Counted from the stretch's first letter, positions 15,156 through 22,671 are shown. The stretch is DNA of 34,376 nucleotides from an uncultured Ruthenibacterium sp. (GCA_944388395.1 CALXIP010000053.1:1-34376), one strand, 5' to 3'. The notes: generated by a model from the sequence alone, not told the origin. Program-made: numbers and translations.

Positions 15156-16231
15156 ACGGCTGCCTCCACGTCTACCGGTACCGCGTGGGCGGGGTCCCAG
15201 GTCACACGCACCTGATCGCCGGGTTCCACCGCAATGTCAATGCCATGGCGGCTGGCCACCAGTTCCGTGCCGTCCTGAAGCGCCAGCGCGATGCGCAGCA
15301 TGCCACCGGCGAAACTCTTTTCCCGCACGGTTGCGGGCAGGCCGCAGGCGCCGGGGTCTGTTGTGAACTCCACCTGTTCGCTGCGCACTGCCAGCGAAAG
15401 CGGCTGTCCCGGGCGGAATGTGTGCCCGGCGTCCGCTGCGCCCGCACAGCCGCCGGCGCAGGTCATTCGCACCACGCCGTCCTTCTGCTCGGCCACGCAG
15501 CCGGTCAGCACATTGGCTGTACCCACAAAGCGGGCCACATAGCTGGTGCGGGGATGGTCGTAGACCTCGGCCGGTGTGCCGATCTGTTCAAACCGGCCGT
15601 CCCGCATCACGGCGATGCGGTCGGACATATTCAGCGCTTCCTCCTGGTCGTGGGTGATGTAAATAAAGGTCAGACCCAGCTGCTTTTGCAGCGCCTTCAG
15701 TTCCAGCTGCATCTGGCGGCGCAGCTGCAGGTCCAGTGCACCCAGCGGTTCATCCAGTAAAAGTACGCTGGGTTTGTTGACCAGCGCCCGGGCGATAGCC
15801 ACACGCTGGCGCTGGCCGCCGGAAAGTTCAGACGGCAGGCGCTTTTCGTACCCTGTCAGCTGCACCAGTTCCAAGGCCTGTGATACTTCGCGGCGAATGA
15901 CTTCTTTGTCCGCCCGTTTCAGTTTTAAGCTGTATCCGATGTTGGCCGCCACTGTCATGTGAGGGAACAGGGCGTAATTTTGAAATACGGTGTTTACATC
16001 CCGCTTGTTGGGTTCCGCGCCTGTGACGTCGGCCCCGGCGAGAAGCACTTTGCCGCTGTCGGGTGTTTCCAGCCCTGCAATGATGCGCAGTGTGGTGGTT
16101 TTACCGCACCCGGAAGAACCCAGAAGCGTTACAAATTCGCCCTTCTGTACTTCCAGGTCAATGCCCCGCAGCACCTGTGTGTTGCCGAAATGTTTGGTGA
16201 TGTTCCGCAATGCAAGAATCGTTTCGCTCAT
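15152..16231 (-). CDS. potA: Spermidine/putrescine ABC transporter ATP-binding protein
   Basis: A 359-residue ATPase. The ATG at 16231 (MSETILALRNITKHFG) has AGAGAGG upstream; the frame stays open for 80 more codons but these cross the promoter and look non-coding. Walker A GSSGCGKT (38-45), Q-loop VFQNYALFP (82-90), signature LSGGQRQRVAIARAL (136-150), Walker B LLLDEP (157-162), and ITHDQEEALNMSDRIAVM as H-loop region. The ~120-residue C-terminal part is a TOBE-type regulatory domain. It heads the potABCD operon and energises polyamine uptake. Confidence 0.94.
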   Translation of the reverse strand: MSETILALRNITKHFGNTQVLRGIDLEVQKGEFVTLLGSSGCGKTTTLRIIAGLETPDSGKVLLAGADVTGAEPNKRDVNTVFQNYALFPHMTVAANIGYSLKLKRADKEVIRREVSQALELVQLTGYEKRLPSELSGGQRQRVAIARALVNKPSVLLLDEPLGALDLQLRRQMQLELKALQKQLGLTFIYITHDQEEALNMSDRIAVMRDGRFEQIGTPAEVYDHPRTSYVARFVGTANVLTGCVAEQKDGVVRMTCAGGCAGAADAGHTFRPGQPLSLAVRSEQVEFTTDPGACGLPATVREKSFAGGMLRIALALQDGTELVASRHGIDIAVEPGDQVRVTWDPAHAVPVDVEAAV

Positions 16232-16282
16232 AGATATCCTCTCTGTGCCCGATGGGTGGATCTGTTCCGAATATTCTTTATA

Positions 16283-16311
16283 AGTATAGCAAAAATTTAA
16301 AAGAAGAGCAC
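16283..16311 (-). promoter_or_regulatory. Probable promoter of the potABCD operon
   Basis: Minus-strand extended -10 TGCTATACT (TATACT at 16283-16288). The -35 position (GTGCTC, 16306-16311) is weak, so the extended -10 probably carries recognition. The predicted start is ~40-45 nt before the potA ATG. The plus strand of this 274-nt divergent region (16232-16505) also holds an AT-rich stretch near 16425-16450 that may hold the promoter of the next operon, but no clear box could be fixed. Confidence 0.55.
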
Positions 16312-16505
16312 GCCCTTTCCTGCTGAAAAATGGGGGCGCTGAGGCTTGCTTTTTGTGTAACAATACAAATACAGTGAAGTTTGCGCCTAATCGTGCAAAG
16401 ACTCTGGGTGAAAAAGACTGTTTTTTGAGGGGTATTTGTGATAAGATAAAAGAACAACAAGCGCAAATCAAAACGGGCGAGCACTCGCCGAGAGGAGAAT
16501 GCTGT

Positions 16506-17036
16506 GTGGAGAATCTGTTGATTTTGGGCGCGGGCGGTTACGGCCGCACCGTTGCGGAGACGGCGTCTTTTTCCTTTGACCACATTGCTTTTCTGGACGA
16601 CAGTCAGACCGGAGAGGATATTCTGGGCATCTGCGGACAGTACGAGTCGTTTCTGAGCAGATTTCCTTACGCATATCCCGCGTTCGGAAACAACGAATTG
16701 CGTGCATCCTGGCTGAAGCGGCTGACGTTGGCAGGCTTTTTTGTGCCGGCCATGGTCCATCCGCGGGCGTATGTCAGCCCGTCTGCCGTTCTGGAACCGG
16801 GTGCGGTGGTGCTTCCCATGGGATGTGTGGGGACGCGCACAGTGGTGCGGACCGGCGCAATCATCAACATGGGCGCTGTGGCGGATCACGATTGTGATAT
16901 CGGTGCTTACTGTCATCTGGCGCCGGGCGCGGTGGTCAAGGCGGGCAATGTTCTGCCGCCCCGCACAAAAGTGGACTCCGGCTGTGTGATTGGGCGCGCA
17001 GCGGAGCCAAAACAAGGAGGACCTGTTCATGTCTAA
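16506..17036 (+). CDS. NeuD/PglD-like sugar O- or N-acyltransferase
   Basis: A 176-residue protein; I place the start at the GTG at 16506 (ENLLILGAGGYGRTVAE follows), 8 nt after AGAGGAG, because the upstream open frame is not family-like. The N-terminal ~80 residues form a nucleotide-sugar-binding Rossmann half (LLILGAGGYGRTVAE, HIAFLDDS, AFGNNELRASWLKRL). The rest is a left-handed beta-helix of hexapeptide repeats (VHPRAYVSPSAVLEPGAVV onward) with the catalytic-type histidine in ADHDCDIGAYCHLAPGAV. Relatives acetylate UDP-4-amino sugars or sialic acid precursors. It is slightly shorter at the C-terminus than PglD. It overlaps the next gene, a second NeuD copy fused to a kinase, by 8 nt. The acceptor sugar is unknown. 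Confidence 0.82.
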   Translation: MENLLILGAGGYGRTVAETASFSFDHIAFLDDSQTGEDILGICGQYESFLSRFPYAYPAFGNNELRASWLKRLTLAGFFVPAMVHPRAYVSPSAVLEPGAVVLPMGCVGTRTVVRTGAIINMGAVADHDCDIGAYCHLAPGAVVKAGNVLPPRTKVDSGCVIGRAAEPKQGGPVHV

Positions 17037-18678
17037 GCTTTTGATTCTCGGCGCGGGTGGCCTGGGCCGCATGGTTGGCGAAGTAGCTGCCGCGCAGGGA
17101 TGTTGGGATCAGATCGCTTTTTTGGATGATGCGGTGCACAGTTCTGCGGTGGTCGGGCGCTGTACGGACTATCTTTCGCTGACGGGCGAATATTCGCAGG
17201 CAGTGGCGGCGTTCGGCGACAACCGTCTGCGCCTTTCCTGGACGGAAAAGCTGCTGGAAGCCGGATACAGAGTGCCCTGCGTGATCCATCCTTCTGCCAT
17301 TGTCAGCCCCTCGGCTGTTCTGGGAGAGGGCTGTCTGGTCCTGCACGGGGCCATTGTCAATACCAATGCGGTGCTGGGCAAGGCGTGCCTTGTGAACAGC
17401 GGCGCCTTGGTAGATCACGACAACCGGCTGGAGGACGGCGTGCATATCAACCTTCATTCCACCATCAAGGCCTGGTGCCACATGGAGACGTGCAGCCGTA
17501 CAGAAGCCGGCGAGACCGTCTATTCTACCCGGCGCAGCATCTTGGGTGTGGAAGACCGCAACCTGGAGGACGCCCTGTTTGCCTTTAAGCTGGGCGAGGT
17601 GGCAAGTTACGTGAAGCCGTTCGGGTCCGGACACATCAACGATACGTATGCGGTGTATCTGGGAGACGGAGCGGGCACGCTGAGTTATGTGATTCAGCGC
17701 ATCAACACAGAGGTGTTCAAAAAACCGCAGGAAGTGATGGAGAATATTTTCGGCGTCACCGAATATCTGCGCGCCCGCATTCTGGCCCGCGGCGGCGACG
17801 CGGACCGGGAGACCCTCAACTATATCAAGACGAAAACAGGCGCGCCTTATTTTGAGGATGCGGACGGCGGCCCGTGGCGCTGCTATAACTACATTCCGGA
17901 CTCCGTATGCATCGAGAGTGTGCGCACACCCAAGGATTTTTACAACTCCGGAAAGAGCTTTGGGGCATTTTTGCGGGAGCTGGAGAATTATCCGGCCGAG
18001 ACACTGCACGAAACCATTGAAAAGTTCCACGATACGCGCAAGCGCCTGCGGGATTTTGAAACCGCGCTGGAGCGGGATGTGTGGGACCGGGCGCGCACCT
18101 GCAAACCGGAGACGGCCTTTGTGCAGGCCCATGCCCGGGACTGCGCGGTCTTGATGGACCTGCTGGAGCAGGGGCGCCTTCCCCTGCGGGTGACGCACAA
18201 CGATACAAAATTGAATAACATTCTGTTTGATAAGGACACCGGAGAAGGACTTTGCGTCATCGATCTGGATACCATCATGCCGGGTCTTGCGCTGAATGAT
18301 TACGGAGATTCCATCCGCTTCGGCGCCTCCACCGCGCGGGAGGATGAACCGGACCTGGAAAAAGTCCATTTTGATTTGGAACTGTTCGAGGCGTATACCA
18401 AAGGATATCTGGAGACGGCCGGCAGTGCGCTGACCGACATGGAAAAGGAATATCTGCCCTGGGGCGCGAAGATGATGACGCTGGAGTGCGGCATTCGTTT
18501 CCTGACCGATTATCTTCAGGGTGACACTTATTTCAAGGTCACGCATTCCACACACAATCTGGAGCGGGCCCGCACGCAGTTCAAACTTGTTTCTGAAATG
18601 GAAGCTCATTGGGAAGAGATGGGCGCCATTGTGAAAAAATACAGCATGACAGAGGGGAAAGAAAACCATGCACATTGA
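17029..18678 (+). CDS. Fusion: NeuD-like acyltransferase plus NahK/APH-like sugar kinase
   Basis: A 549-residue two-domain protein. Residues 1 to ~180 repeat the NeuD/PglD fold of the gene before it (LLILGAGGLGRMVGE, AFGDNRLRLSWTEKLLEAGY, VIHPSAIVSPSAVLGEG, LVDHDNRLEDGVHINLHST), ending in a less regular last coil. From ~185 (FKLGEVASYVKPFGSGHINDTYAVYL) it becomes an aminoglycoside-phosphotransferase-fold kinase like N-acetylhexosamine 1-kinases, with catalytic THNDTKLNNILFD (389-401; D392) and metal motif VIDLDTIMPGLALNDYGD (410-427; D412). A HexNAc 1-phosphate producer coupled to an acyltransferase would make modified nucleotide-sugar precursors; this is inferred. The ATG at 17029 has AAGGAGG 8 nt before it. 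There is no stop or frameshift between domains, so the fusion is genuine in this sequence. Confidence 0.88.
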   Translation: MSKLLILGAGGLGRMVGEVAAAQGCWDQIAFLDDAVHSSAVVGRCTDYLSLTGEYSQAVAAFGDNRLRLSWTEKLLEAGYRVPCVIHPSAIVSPSAVLGEGCLVLHGAIVNTNAVLGKACLVNSGALVDHDNRLEDGVHINLHSTIKAWCHMETCSRTEAGETVYSTRRSILGVEDRNLEDALFAFKLGEVASYVKPFGSGHINDTYAVYLGDGAGTLSYVIQRINTEVFKKPQEVMENIFGVTEYLRARILARGGDADRETLNYIKTKTGAPYFEDADGGPWRCYNYIPDSVCIESVRTPKDFYNSGKSFGAFLRELENYPAETLHETIEKFHDTRKRLRDFETALERDVWDRARTCKPETAFVQAHARDCAVLMDLLEQGRLPLRVTHNDTKLNNILFDKDTGEGLCVIDLDTIMPGLALNDYGDSIRFGASTAREDEPDLEKVHFDLELFEAYTKGYLETAGSALTDMEKEYLPWGAKMMTLECGIRFLTDYLQGDTYFKVTHSTHNLERARTQFKLVSEMEAHWEEMGAIVKKYSMTEGKENHAH

Positions 18679-19942
18679 AACGCAATGCCTGCACGAGGGC
18701 TATAAACCGGGCAACGGCGATCCGAAAGCGCTGCCCATCTATCAAAGCACCACATACACCTATGATTCCACCGATCATATCGGACAGCTGTTCGATTTGA
18801 CGGCGGACGGCCACATGTATTCCCGCATTTCCAACCCCACTGTGGCCGCGGTAGAGGAAAAAATTGCCGCCATGGAGGGCGGCGTAGGTGCGCTGTGCAC
18901 CACGTCCGGTCAGGCGGCCAATCTGCTGGCTGTGCTGAATATCTGCACAGCGGGTGACCACTTTGTAACCACGTCTACCATTTACGGCGGCACAGTGAAT
19001 CTGTTTGCGGTCACGCTGAAAAAATTTGGCATTGACTGCACGTTCGTGGACGCGGACGCCCCGGTGGAGGAGCTTCAGAAAGCGTTCCGCCCGAACACCA
19101 AGCTGGTATTCGGCGAGACCATTGCCAACCCGGCCATCAGTGTGTTTGATATTGAAAAGTTTGCCAAGCTGGCTCACGCCAATGGTGTGCCTTTGATTGT
19201 GGACAACACCTTTGCTACGCCGGTTCTGTGCCGCCCCTTTGAATGGGGTGCGGACATTGTGATCCACTCCACTACCAAATACATGGACGGCCATGCCGTG
19301 CAGGTGGGCGGAGTCATTGTGGACTCCGGCCGGTTTGACTGGGAGAACGGAAAGTTTGAGGAATTGTGCCAGCCGGACGAAAGCTATCATGGCATCACCT
19401 ATACCAAACAGTTTGGCAAAGCGGCCTATATCACCAAGGCGCGTGTGCAGTTGATGCGCGACTTTGGAATGTATCCTTCCGCACAGGCGGCATTCCTGAC
19501 CAATCTGGGCCTGGAGACGCTGGCGGTTCGGATGGAACGCCATTGCCGCAACGCGGAAAAGGTGGCGCAGTTCCTGGCAGAGCAGCCGCAGGTGGAGTTT
19601 GTCAATTATCCCATCCTGGAAGGCGACAAATACCATGCGGCGGCGCAGAAATATCTGCCGAATGGCTGCTCGGGCGTGATTTCTTTCTCACTGAAAGGCG
19701 GCCGGGAAGTGGCGGTGAAGTGGATGGACAGCCTGCAGCTGGCCAACAACGTGGTGCATGTGGCAGACATCTGCACCTGCGTTCTGCATCCGGCATCCGC
19801 AACGCACCGTCAGCTGACGGACAGCCAGCTGGTGGCGGCGGGCATCACTCCGGGCCTGATTCGTCTGTCCGTGGGATGCGAGCATGTGGATGACATTCTT
19901 GATGATCTGAAAAAAGGATTTGCGGCCATCGAGGGCCTTTAA
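18668..19942 (+). CDS. metY: O-acetylhomoserine sulfhydrylase (aminocarboxypropyltransferase)
   Basis: A 424-residue PLP enzyme of the Cys/Met metabolism family. Features: MHIETQCLHEGYKPGNGDPKAL start, IYQSTTYTYDS, MYSRISNPTVAAVEEKIAAMEGG, TSGQAANL, the cofactor pocket LIVDNTFATPVLCRPFEWGADIV, and the PLP lysine in HSTTKYMDGHAVQVGG. The C-terminal half contains CVLHPASATHRQL and GLIRLSVGCEHVDDILDDL. The length (~425) and the STTKYMDGH form favour O-acetylhomoserine sulfhydrylase over cystathionine gamma-synthase. It makes homocysteine from O-acetylhomoserine and sulfide. The start lies 11 nt inside the kinase fusion gene, so it is co-transcribed with it, although no obvious metabolic link exists. 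Confidence 0.93.
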   Translation: MHIETQCLHEGYKPGNGDPKALPIYQSTTYTYDSTDHIGQLFDLTADGHMYSRISNPTVAAVEEKIAAMEGGVGALCTTSGQAANLLAVLNICTAGDHFVTTSTIYGGTVNLFAVTLKKFGIDCTFVDADAPVEELQKAFRPNTKLVFGETIANPAISVFDIEKFAKLAHANGVPLIVDNTFATPVLCRPFEWGADIVIHSTTKYMDGHAVQVGGVIVDSGRFDWENGKFEELCQPDESYHGITYTKQFGKAAYITKARVQLMRDFGMYPSAQAAFLTNLGLETLAVRMERHCRNAEKVAQFLAEQPQVEFVNYPILEGDKYHAAAQKYLPNGCSGVISFSLKGGREVAVKWMDSLQLANNVVHVADICTCVLHPASATHRQLTDSQLVAAGITPGLIRLSVGCEHVDDILDDLKKGFAAIEGL

Positions 19943-19950
19943 AAAGTAAA

Positions 19951-19990
19951 AAACGGGCGGGCGGCTTTCAAAGCCGCCCGCCCGTTTTCT
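19951..19990. terminator. Strong bidirectional terminator after metY
   Basis: A perfect 15-bp stem AAACGGGCGGGCGGC / GCCGCCCGCCCGTTT (19951-19965 with 19973-19987), 7-nt loop, with A-run before and T after. It lies between convergent metY (+) and the FakA-like small gene (-). Confidence 0.93.
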
Positions 19991-20002
19991 TTGGCAGGGG
20001 AA

Positions 20003-20254
20003 TCATCCGTGCAGGCCGCCGGTCTGCCGCTCCATGTTTTCGACCACAATATCGTGGATCTCGCCCAGACCGGCACAGTACTCCAGCACTTTCCAGGGGA
20101 CGTTGGTGTGAAAATGGATTTTGATCAAATCCTCGTCCCCCACGGCCAGCAGGCAGTCACCGGGAATGTTTTGCAGGATGTAGTCATGAATGTCGTCTTC
20201 CGATAGATTTTCACCTTCAATCAGAAGCTGTGTGTCAAATTTGTATTCCAGCAT
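20003..20254 (-). CDS. Stand-alone FakA (DAK2-type kinase) middle-domain protein
   Basis: An 83-residue protein matching the domain that follows the ATP-binding DhaL domain in FakA/YloV fatty acid kinases. The pattern YKFDTQLLIEGENLSEDDI, then DCLLAVGDEDLIKIHFHTN, then WKVLEYCAGLGEIHDIVVENM corresponds to the FakA segment usually written as GDSLVVVGDDDLVKVHVHT. The HxHT pair is retained (HFHT). It lacks the kinase domain and the C-terminal DegV-like domain, so it cannot phosphorylate alone. The gene starts 13 nt after the stop of the aldehyde dehydrogenase and has a strong terminator after it. It may bind a fatty acyl/metal ligand or a partner; function unknown. Whether a full FakA exists elsewhere cannot be seen here. 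Confidence 0.75.
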   Translation of the reverse strand: MLEYKFDTQLLIEGENLSEDDIHDYILQNIPGDCLLAVGDEDLIKIHFHTNVPWKVLEYCAGLGEIHDIVVENMERQTGGLHG

Positions 20255-20267
20255 ACGATTTCATCCC

Positions 20268-21641
20268 TCATTTCAGAAACAGATGCAGCATTTTTTCCTT
20301 TTTGGAAGTGTAGGGCTGATAGCGCAGGGACAGGTCCGGCCACGCCGCCTTTTTCAGAATGCTCTTTTGATGGGAAAAACAGTCAAAACTCTGTTTTCCG
20401 TGGTATGCACCCATCCCGCTGTCACCCACGCCGCCGAACCCGAGGTGGCTGGAGGCCAGGTGGAGAATGGTGTCGTTTACACATCCGCCGCCGTAGCTGC
20501 ACTGGCCAAGCACCGCTTTTTCATGCTCTTTGCTGCGGGTGAACAGATACAGCGCCAGCGGTTTGGGGCGCCTCTGAATGAATTCCATGGCATCTCTTAA
20601 ATTGCGATAAGTGAGAACAGGCAGAATCGGCCCGAAAATTTCTTCCTGCATCACGCCCATCCGCTCGGTGACGCCATCCAGAATCGTGGGGGCGATGCGC
20701 AGGGTTTCCGGGTCGGTCTGGCCGCCGCAGACGCACAGACCGTCGTTCAGCAGGCCGCACAGCCGTTCAAAATGCTTTTGGTTGATGATGCGGCCATAAT
20801 CCGGCCAGGACAGAGGGTCGTCTCCGAAGAAAGCGTGAATTGACTTTTCCAGTTCCTCCAGCAGAGCGTTTTTCACGCTTTCCTGGCAAAGAATATAATC
20901 CGGGGCCACACAGGTTTGACCGGCGTTGAGAAACTTGCCGAATGCGATGCGCTTCGCGCTGAGGGCAATGTCTGCAGTTTCATCCACGATGCAGGGGCTT
21001 TTGCCGCCCAGTTCCAGGGTGACCGGCGTCAGGAAACGGGATGCTTTCTCCATGACCAGCTTCCCGACGGCCACGCTTCCCGTGAAGAAGATCTTGTCAA
21101 AATGCTGTTCCAAAAGCGCGGCGTTTTCCTGGCGGCCGCCTTCCACGACCGCCACGTGTTCCGCGGGAAAACAGCTTTCCAGCATTTCCCGCAGGGCGGT
21201 GCTGGTGGCGGGGGCGTAGGCACTGGGCTTGACAATGGCGCAGCACCCGGCGGCGATCGCGCCCACCAAGGGCTCCAGAGACAGAAGAACCGGATAGTTC
21301 CAGGGGCTCATGATCAGGCTGGTGCCCAAAGGTTCACTGATCACAAACCCGCGCGCAGGCATTTGGCTGGCGGAAACCGGCGCACGGCGCGGCCGCATCC
21401 AACGGGCGAGATGGCGCTTGGCAAAACGAATCTCTTCCAGCACCAGACTGATCTCGCACATATAGCTTTCGTAATGAGATTTGCCAAGATCCTGCTCCAG
21501 AGCGCGGCAGAGCTCGTTTTCGTTTTGACGCACCGCCTGCTCAAGCGAAGAGAGCGCGTTTATTCGGAATGCCCGGGAACGTGTGTTCCCCAGCTGAAAA
21601 TAGGCGCGTTGTGCGGCCAAAAGTGTCTCGATGTGATTCAT
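20268..21641 (-). CDS. Aldehyde dehydrogenase, ALDH3/YwdH-type
   Basis: A 457-residue NAD(P)-dependent aldehyde dehydrogenase. The ATG at 21641 (MNHIETLLAAQRAYF) follows GGGAGGT; the longer upstream frame crosses the promoter. Features: SPWNYPVLLSLEPLVGAIAAG (N-terminal cofactor region), KPSAYAPATS, FFTGSVAVGK, the catalytic glutamate in LELGGKSP, the catalytic cysteine in GQTCVAPDY, and EEIFGPILPVL. The short length and the LGKSHYESYMCEI stretch fit ALDH3-like enzymes that oxidise medium- and long-chain aliphatic aldehydes. It lies 13 nt ahead of the FakA-like small protein, so a lipid-related context is possible but inferred. Residues around the active site appear intact. Confidence 0.9.
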   Translation of the reverse strand: MNHIETLLAAQRAYFQLGNTRSRAFRINALSSLEQAVRQNENELCRALEQDLGKSHYESYMCEISLVLEEIRFAKRHLARWMRPRRAPVSASQMPARGFVISEPLGTSLIMSPWNYPVLLSLEPLVGAIAAGCCAIVKPSAYAPATSTALREMLESCFPAEHVAVVEGGRQENAALLEQHFDKIFFTGSVAVGKLVMEKASRFLTPVTLELGGKSPCIVDETADIALSAKRIAFGKFLNAGQTCVAPDYILCQESVKNALLEELEKSIHAFFGDDPLSWPDYGRIINQKHFERLCGLLNDGLCVCGGQTDPETLRIAPTILDGVTERMGVMQEEIFGPILPVLTYRNLRDAMEFIQRRPKPLALYLFTRSKEHEKAVLGQCSYGGGCVNDTILHLASSHLGFGGVGDSGMGAYHGKQSFDCFSHQKSILKKAAWPDLSLRYQPYTSKKEKMLHLFLK

Positions 21642-21663
21642 AAACGGTACCTCCCGTGGCCTT

Positions 21664-21697
21664 AGTATAGCATACAATGGCATACAGTCCAACTGTA
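21664..21697 (-). promoter_or_regulatory. Promoter and possible operator of the aldehyde dehydrogenase gene
   Basis: Minus strand: -35 TTGGAC (21687-21692), 17-nt spacer, extended -10 TGCTATACT (TATACT at 21664-21669). The -35 lies inside a small inverted repeat TACAGT-CCA-ACTGTA (21683-21697), which could be a regulator site. Transcription would start ~20 nt before the ATG. Confidence 0.7.
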
Positions 21698-21835
21698 GCA
21701 TGCAAAACGGAAGAAAAAGGAAAGATTCGCAGGATAAACAGCAAAATGACAGTTGCGGACGCTGGAAACAGGCCATCTTGCCGGGCAAAGGGGCGATGTT
21801 GGGGGAATTTGCGCGGCAGAGAACGGCGGAACGGC

Positions 21836-21864
21836 TTGCCGACGGCGTTTTTTTATGGTAAAAT
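21836..21864 (+). promoter_or_regulatory. Probable promoter of the zinc-ribbon protein gene
   Basis: -35 TTGCCG (21836-21841), 17-nt spacer, -10 TAAAAT (21859-21864), 26 nt before the ATG at 21890. The rest of the 248-nt divergent region 21642-21889 shows no gene and no riboswitch that I recognise. Confidence 0.6.
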
Positions 21865-21889
21865 GAATCGCTAAGGTGGTGCATATCCT

Positions 21890-22591
21890 ATGAGCGAAAC
21901 ATTTACACCGCTTGCGCAATCCCGCGCGAGCTATTATTGCAAAGGAAGTCCGGTCCATTTTGTGCAGGTAGAGTTGTTCCGGATGGACTCGACCGGAAGC
22001 ACAGTGGTCACGCTGACATTCAAAAACTTTTATTCCCGCCCGATCCAGAGCTTTGTGGCGCATTACCGCTGCAAAAACCGTCAGGGTGAAGTGATTGGGG
22101 AAGAGGATTTTTCCTACGAGAACGTGGATGCATGCAACGGCGAAATCTTCGGGTACGATGATGCGGTCTTTGTGTGCGACGAGCCGCTGGGCAGTGTGGA
22201 AGTGAAGCTGGTGGCTGTTACATACGACGACGGCATTCTGCACAGCTTGAAGCGGTGCACGCCGGTTGCCCTGCCGAAGCTGCGTCCGCTGCCTGCCAAT
22301 GAGCGGGCGAGTGTACGTGCGGCGCTTGGCAATCCGGAAATCAGCTATTATACCGAAGAGGCGGAAGATGGCTGGCGCTGCGGATGCGGCGGTTTCAACT
22401 ACAACGTCGGGCAGGGAAAACGCATCTGCTCGGAGTGCGGGGCGGACAAGGGAATTCTGATCGCGGCCATCCACGATGCGCAGCGTGCTTCGGCTCCTCA
22501 GCGGCCCATGTATGACGCGGGGATGCAGTTTCTGCCCGTGCAGGATGACGACGTGATGTCGGCGTCCGGCCGGCCGGGTCCGCGCTATTGA
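21890..22591 (+). CDS. Unknown protein with C-terminal zinc ribbon
   Basis: A 233-residue soluble protein that I do not recognise. The N-terminal ~130 residues are beta-rich, with a run like VVTLTFKNFYSRPIQSFVAHYRCKNRQGEVIGEEDFSYE, resembling an immunoglobulin-like strand pattern. A zinc ribbon follows near residues 163-184, with cysteine pairs CGCGGFN and CSECGAD. The last ~40 residues are low in order. AAGGTGG at 21873-21879 is an acceptable ribosome site. It is followed after 80 nt by the topoisomerase pair; a GC-rich hairpin lies between them, so co-transcription is uncertain. No signal peptide and no catalytic motif were seen. A scaffold or regulatory role is possible but not supported by more than the zinc ribbon. 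Confidence 0.65.
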   Translation: MSETFTPLAQSRASYYCKGSPVHFVQVELFRMDSTGSTVVTLTFKNFYSRPIQSFVAHYRCKNRQGEVIGEEDFSYENVDACNGEIFGYDDAVFVCDEPLGSVEVKLVAVTYDDGILHSLKRCTPVALPKLRPLPANERASVRAALGNPEISYYTEEAEDGWRCGCGGFNYNVGQGKRICSECGADKGILIAAIHDAQRASAPQRPMYDAGMQFLPVQDDDVMSASGRPGPRY

Positions 22592-22608
22592 TTGATTCAT
22601 GAACGTTA

Positions 22609-22656
22609 CGCCGCGCGTGGCTCTGCAAGGGGCTTGCGCGGCGCCTTTGTGTGTTT
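22609..22656 (+). terminator. Possible terminator or attenuator before the topoisomerase genes
   Basis: An 8-bp GC stem CGCCGCGC / GCGCGGCG (22609-22616 with 22636-22643) with a large loop of 19 nt, followed by CCTTTGTGTGTTTTT. The loop size and imperfect T-run make strong termination doubtful. Confidence 0.4.
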
Positions 22657-22671
22657 TTAGGAGGTACATTG

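Noticed and set aside
16232..16471. Upstream extension of potA by 80 codons
   Set aside because: The MSETILALRN start has a ribosome site, the extension crosses the extended -10 promoter, and PotA proteins start at the later ATG.
16470..16500. Small hairpin GGCGAG-CA-CTCGCC before the NeuD gene
   Set aside because: Short stem with a tiny loop and no T-run; it could modulate initiation but is too weak to call as a regulatory element.
21720..21860. A riboswitch (fluoride-like GGCGATG) in the gap before the zinc-ribbon gene
   Set aside because: Only a short resemblance (GGGGCGATGTTGGGGG); no pseudoknot partners or terminator/antiterminator could be paired, and the downstream gene is unrelated.
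21642..21884. Upstream extension of the aldehyde dehydrogenase by 81 codons
   Set aside because: It overlaps the -35/-10 boxes and has no family similarity; the ATG at 21641 follows GGGAGGT.
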